This document shows positions 5,822-6,321 of a DNA stretch of 6,321 nucleotides, piece after piece. Each line of letters opens with the position of its first letter. Position 1 is the stretch's first letter. The notes beneath the pieces were generated by a model. It had not been told where the DNA came from. It searched no databases and saw only the letters and a program-made list of their open reading frames with translations. Source of the stretch: Alphaproteobacteria bacterium. Lineage in GTDB: Bacteria; Pseudomonadota; Alphaproteobacteria; Rhodobacterales; Rhodobacteraceae. The position numbers and the translations under genes are program-made. Where the stretch lies: NCBI GenBank assembly GCA_024279075.1, contig JAJRRX010000006.1, positions 1 to 6,321 on the forward strand, read 5' to 3'.

Positions 5822-5861
5822 ATTTGAATGTAATTGCTCAGCGGATTCGAAAGGTGATCAG

Positions 5862-5879
5862 GGTTTGTGGGCGCAAACC
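5862..5879. repeat. Inverted repeat GGTTTG...CAAACC
   Basis: A perfect six-base dyad, GGTTTG at 5862-5867 and CAAACC at 5874-5879, flanks TGGGCG. It lies between the divergent membrane-protein promoter and the rRNA-type promoter. No T-run follows on either strand, so a terminator is unlikely. A protein-binding site is possible but unsupported. Confidence 0.3.
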
Positions 5880-5951
5880 AGGGCAGTAATGGCGCTTGGC
5901 TTTGCAAAAATATCCGCAAACCCCATGAAAACAGGCCGAAAATTGCGCAGT

Positions 5952-6020
5952 GCAAAATAATTCAAAAACTTTGAAATTAGGTGTTGCGGACCCCCAGCTT
6001 AGGCCCTAGAACCCCCTCAC
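5952..6020 (+). promoter_or_regulatory. Likely rRNA operon promoter with UP-like element and GC-rich discriminator
   Basis: TTGCGG (5984-5989) is followed after 17 bases by TAGAAC (6007-6012). Upstream, 5952-5981 is strongly A/T-rich with A- and T-tracts, like an UP element. Downstream of the -10 comes CCCCTCACC, a GC-rich discriminator typical of stable-RNA promoters that respond to ppGpp. The boxB/boxA-like elements follow about 40-60 bases downstream, which is what points to an rrn promoter rather than an ordinary gene. The exact -10 register is uncertain. Confidence 0.6.
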
Positions 6021-6057
6021 CAGCAGCGACACAGTCACTTAGACATCGCAGCGGGAT

Positions 6058-6089
6058 GCAGCTTCTAGGCTGCTAGCTCTTTGAAATTA
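6058..6089 (+). promoter_or_regulatory. rrn antitermination region: boxB-like hairpin and boxA
   Basis: A perfect five-pair hairpin, GCAGC-TTCTAG-GCTGC (6058-6073), is followed by GCTCTTTGAAATTA (6076-6089). The latter closely resembles the rrn boxA of proteobacteria (GCTCTTTAACAATT type). The order boxB then boxA is the known order in bacterial rRNA leaders, where NusB/NusE and other Nus factors load on boxA to prevent Rho termination. No protein frame covers this stretch. Confidence 0.75.
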
Positions 6090-6321
6090 TTTAATAAAAC
6101 GAAGAGATATGCGGGTGGTTTGGGTTTCGAACGGAGTTCGGACTATTTGTATATCATGTTACTTAGGTGTTTGGTTTTCGGACTTTAGCATTGATTATAG
6201 TGACAGTCAGCTTCACTGTTTTGGGCTTTTGTGAATGCAAAAGTTTAGAACTATGAAAGAAGAACGAACGAAAAGCCATCTGGCATTTATGCTAGATAGT
6301 TTCTTTTGTTTGTGATGTGCA
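6090..6321 (+). ncRNA. 5' leader of a probable rRNA operon (16S gene expected just beyond the right edge)
   Basis: This stretch downstream of boxA has no convincing open frame and carries 'GAAGAGATATGCGGG' at about 6101-6115, a run I associate with alphaproteobacterial 16S leaders. It can form two stem-loops: TTCGAAC-GGA-GTTCGGA at 6126-6142, and a longer one at 6265-6312. The octamer TTCGGACT occurs at 6137-6144 and again at 6177-6184. The conserved 16S 5' end (AGAGTTTGAT type) is not inside the window. If the interpretation is right, it should begin shortly to the right. The leader is normally cut off during rRNA maturation. Confidence 0.65.
6265..6312 (+). other. Extended stem-loop at the end of the leader
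   Basis: Arms CGAAC(g)AAAAG (6265-6275) and CTTTTGTTTG (6303-6312) can pair with one bulged G and one G-T wobble. They enclose an inner stem CCATCTGGCA - TTTA - TGCTAGATAG (6276-6299) with one mismatch and one wobble, and an unpaired TTT at 6300-6302 joins the two stems. Its place just ahead of the expected 16S gene suggests a folding or processing element of the pre-rRNA. The pairing was worked out by hand without an energy calculation. Confidence 0.45.

Noticed and set aside
6253..6315. Short ATG frame of 20 codons in the rightmost region, as a possible leader peptide
   Set aside because: It has no ribosome binding site, sits in a probable rRNA leader, and its sequence is explained by the stem-loop arms at 6265-6312.
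5772..6321. Search for tRNA genes, CRISPR repeats, insertion-sequence ends or attachment sites in the gene-free stretch
   Set aside because: No cloverleaf with a T-loop GTTCGAATC-type arm, no regularly spaced repeats, and no terminal inverted repeats with target duplications could be seen. The TTCGAAC at 6126 belongs to a simple hairpin.

Overview
The window looks like chromosomal DNA of an alphaproteobacterium, probably marine or otherwise oligotrophic. The evidence is a Tat-exported TRAP-type solute-binding protein with its membrane subunits, moderate GC content, tightly overlapping operon genes, and a rightmost 500 bases that read like the promoter and leader of an alphaproteobacterial rRNA operon. 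The order or genus cannot be fixed from the sequence alone.

Layout. From about 3500 leftwards on the minus strand runs an apparent four-gene operon: an N-formylglutamate amidohydrolase-family enzyme, the small (DctQ) and large (DctM) membrane subunits of a TRAP transporter, and a DctP-type solute-binding protein cut by the left edge. The first three genes are joined by one-base stop/start overlaps (TGATG and TAATG). The binding-protein gene follows a 58-base spacer with an imperfect stem-loop and its own ribosome binding site. Divergent from the operon, on the plus strand, is an RpiR/MurR-family regulator (HTH plus SIS domain) at 3609-4481. The two transcription units are separated by a short region where candidate promoters for both directions overlap.

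Convergent with the regulator, and overlapping it by four bases at the stops, is a minus-strand membrane methyltransferase of the isoprenylcysteine carboxyl methyltransferase/phospholipid methyltransferase type (4478-5206). Upstream of it is a small four-helix membrane protein of unknown function (5337-5771). From 5772 to the right edge there is no convincing protein gene. This stretch holds a plus-strand promoter with an AT-rich upstream element and GC-rich discriminator, a boxB-like hairpin followed by a boxA-like antitermination element, and further leader stem-loops. The 16S rRNA gene probably starts just beyond the right edge.

Working model: the regulator controls uptake of a small organic acid or acylated amino acid by the TRAP transporter, and the amidohydrolase cleaves the imported compound or a derivative. 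The substrate cannot be read from the sequence. No wholly new system is evident. The items most worth a second look are the transporter-amidohydrolase-regulator cassette, the overlapping divergent promoters (which bear on the amidohydrolase start), the missing sugar-phosphate motif in the regulator, and a threonine where DctP proteins usually have their binding arginine.
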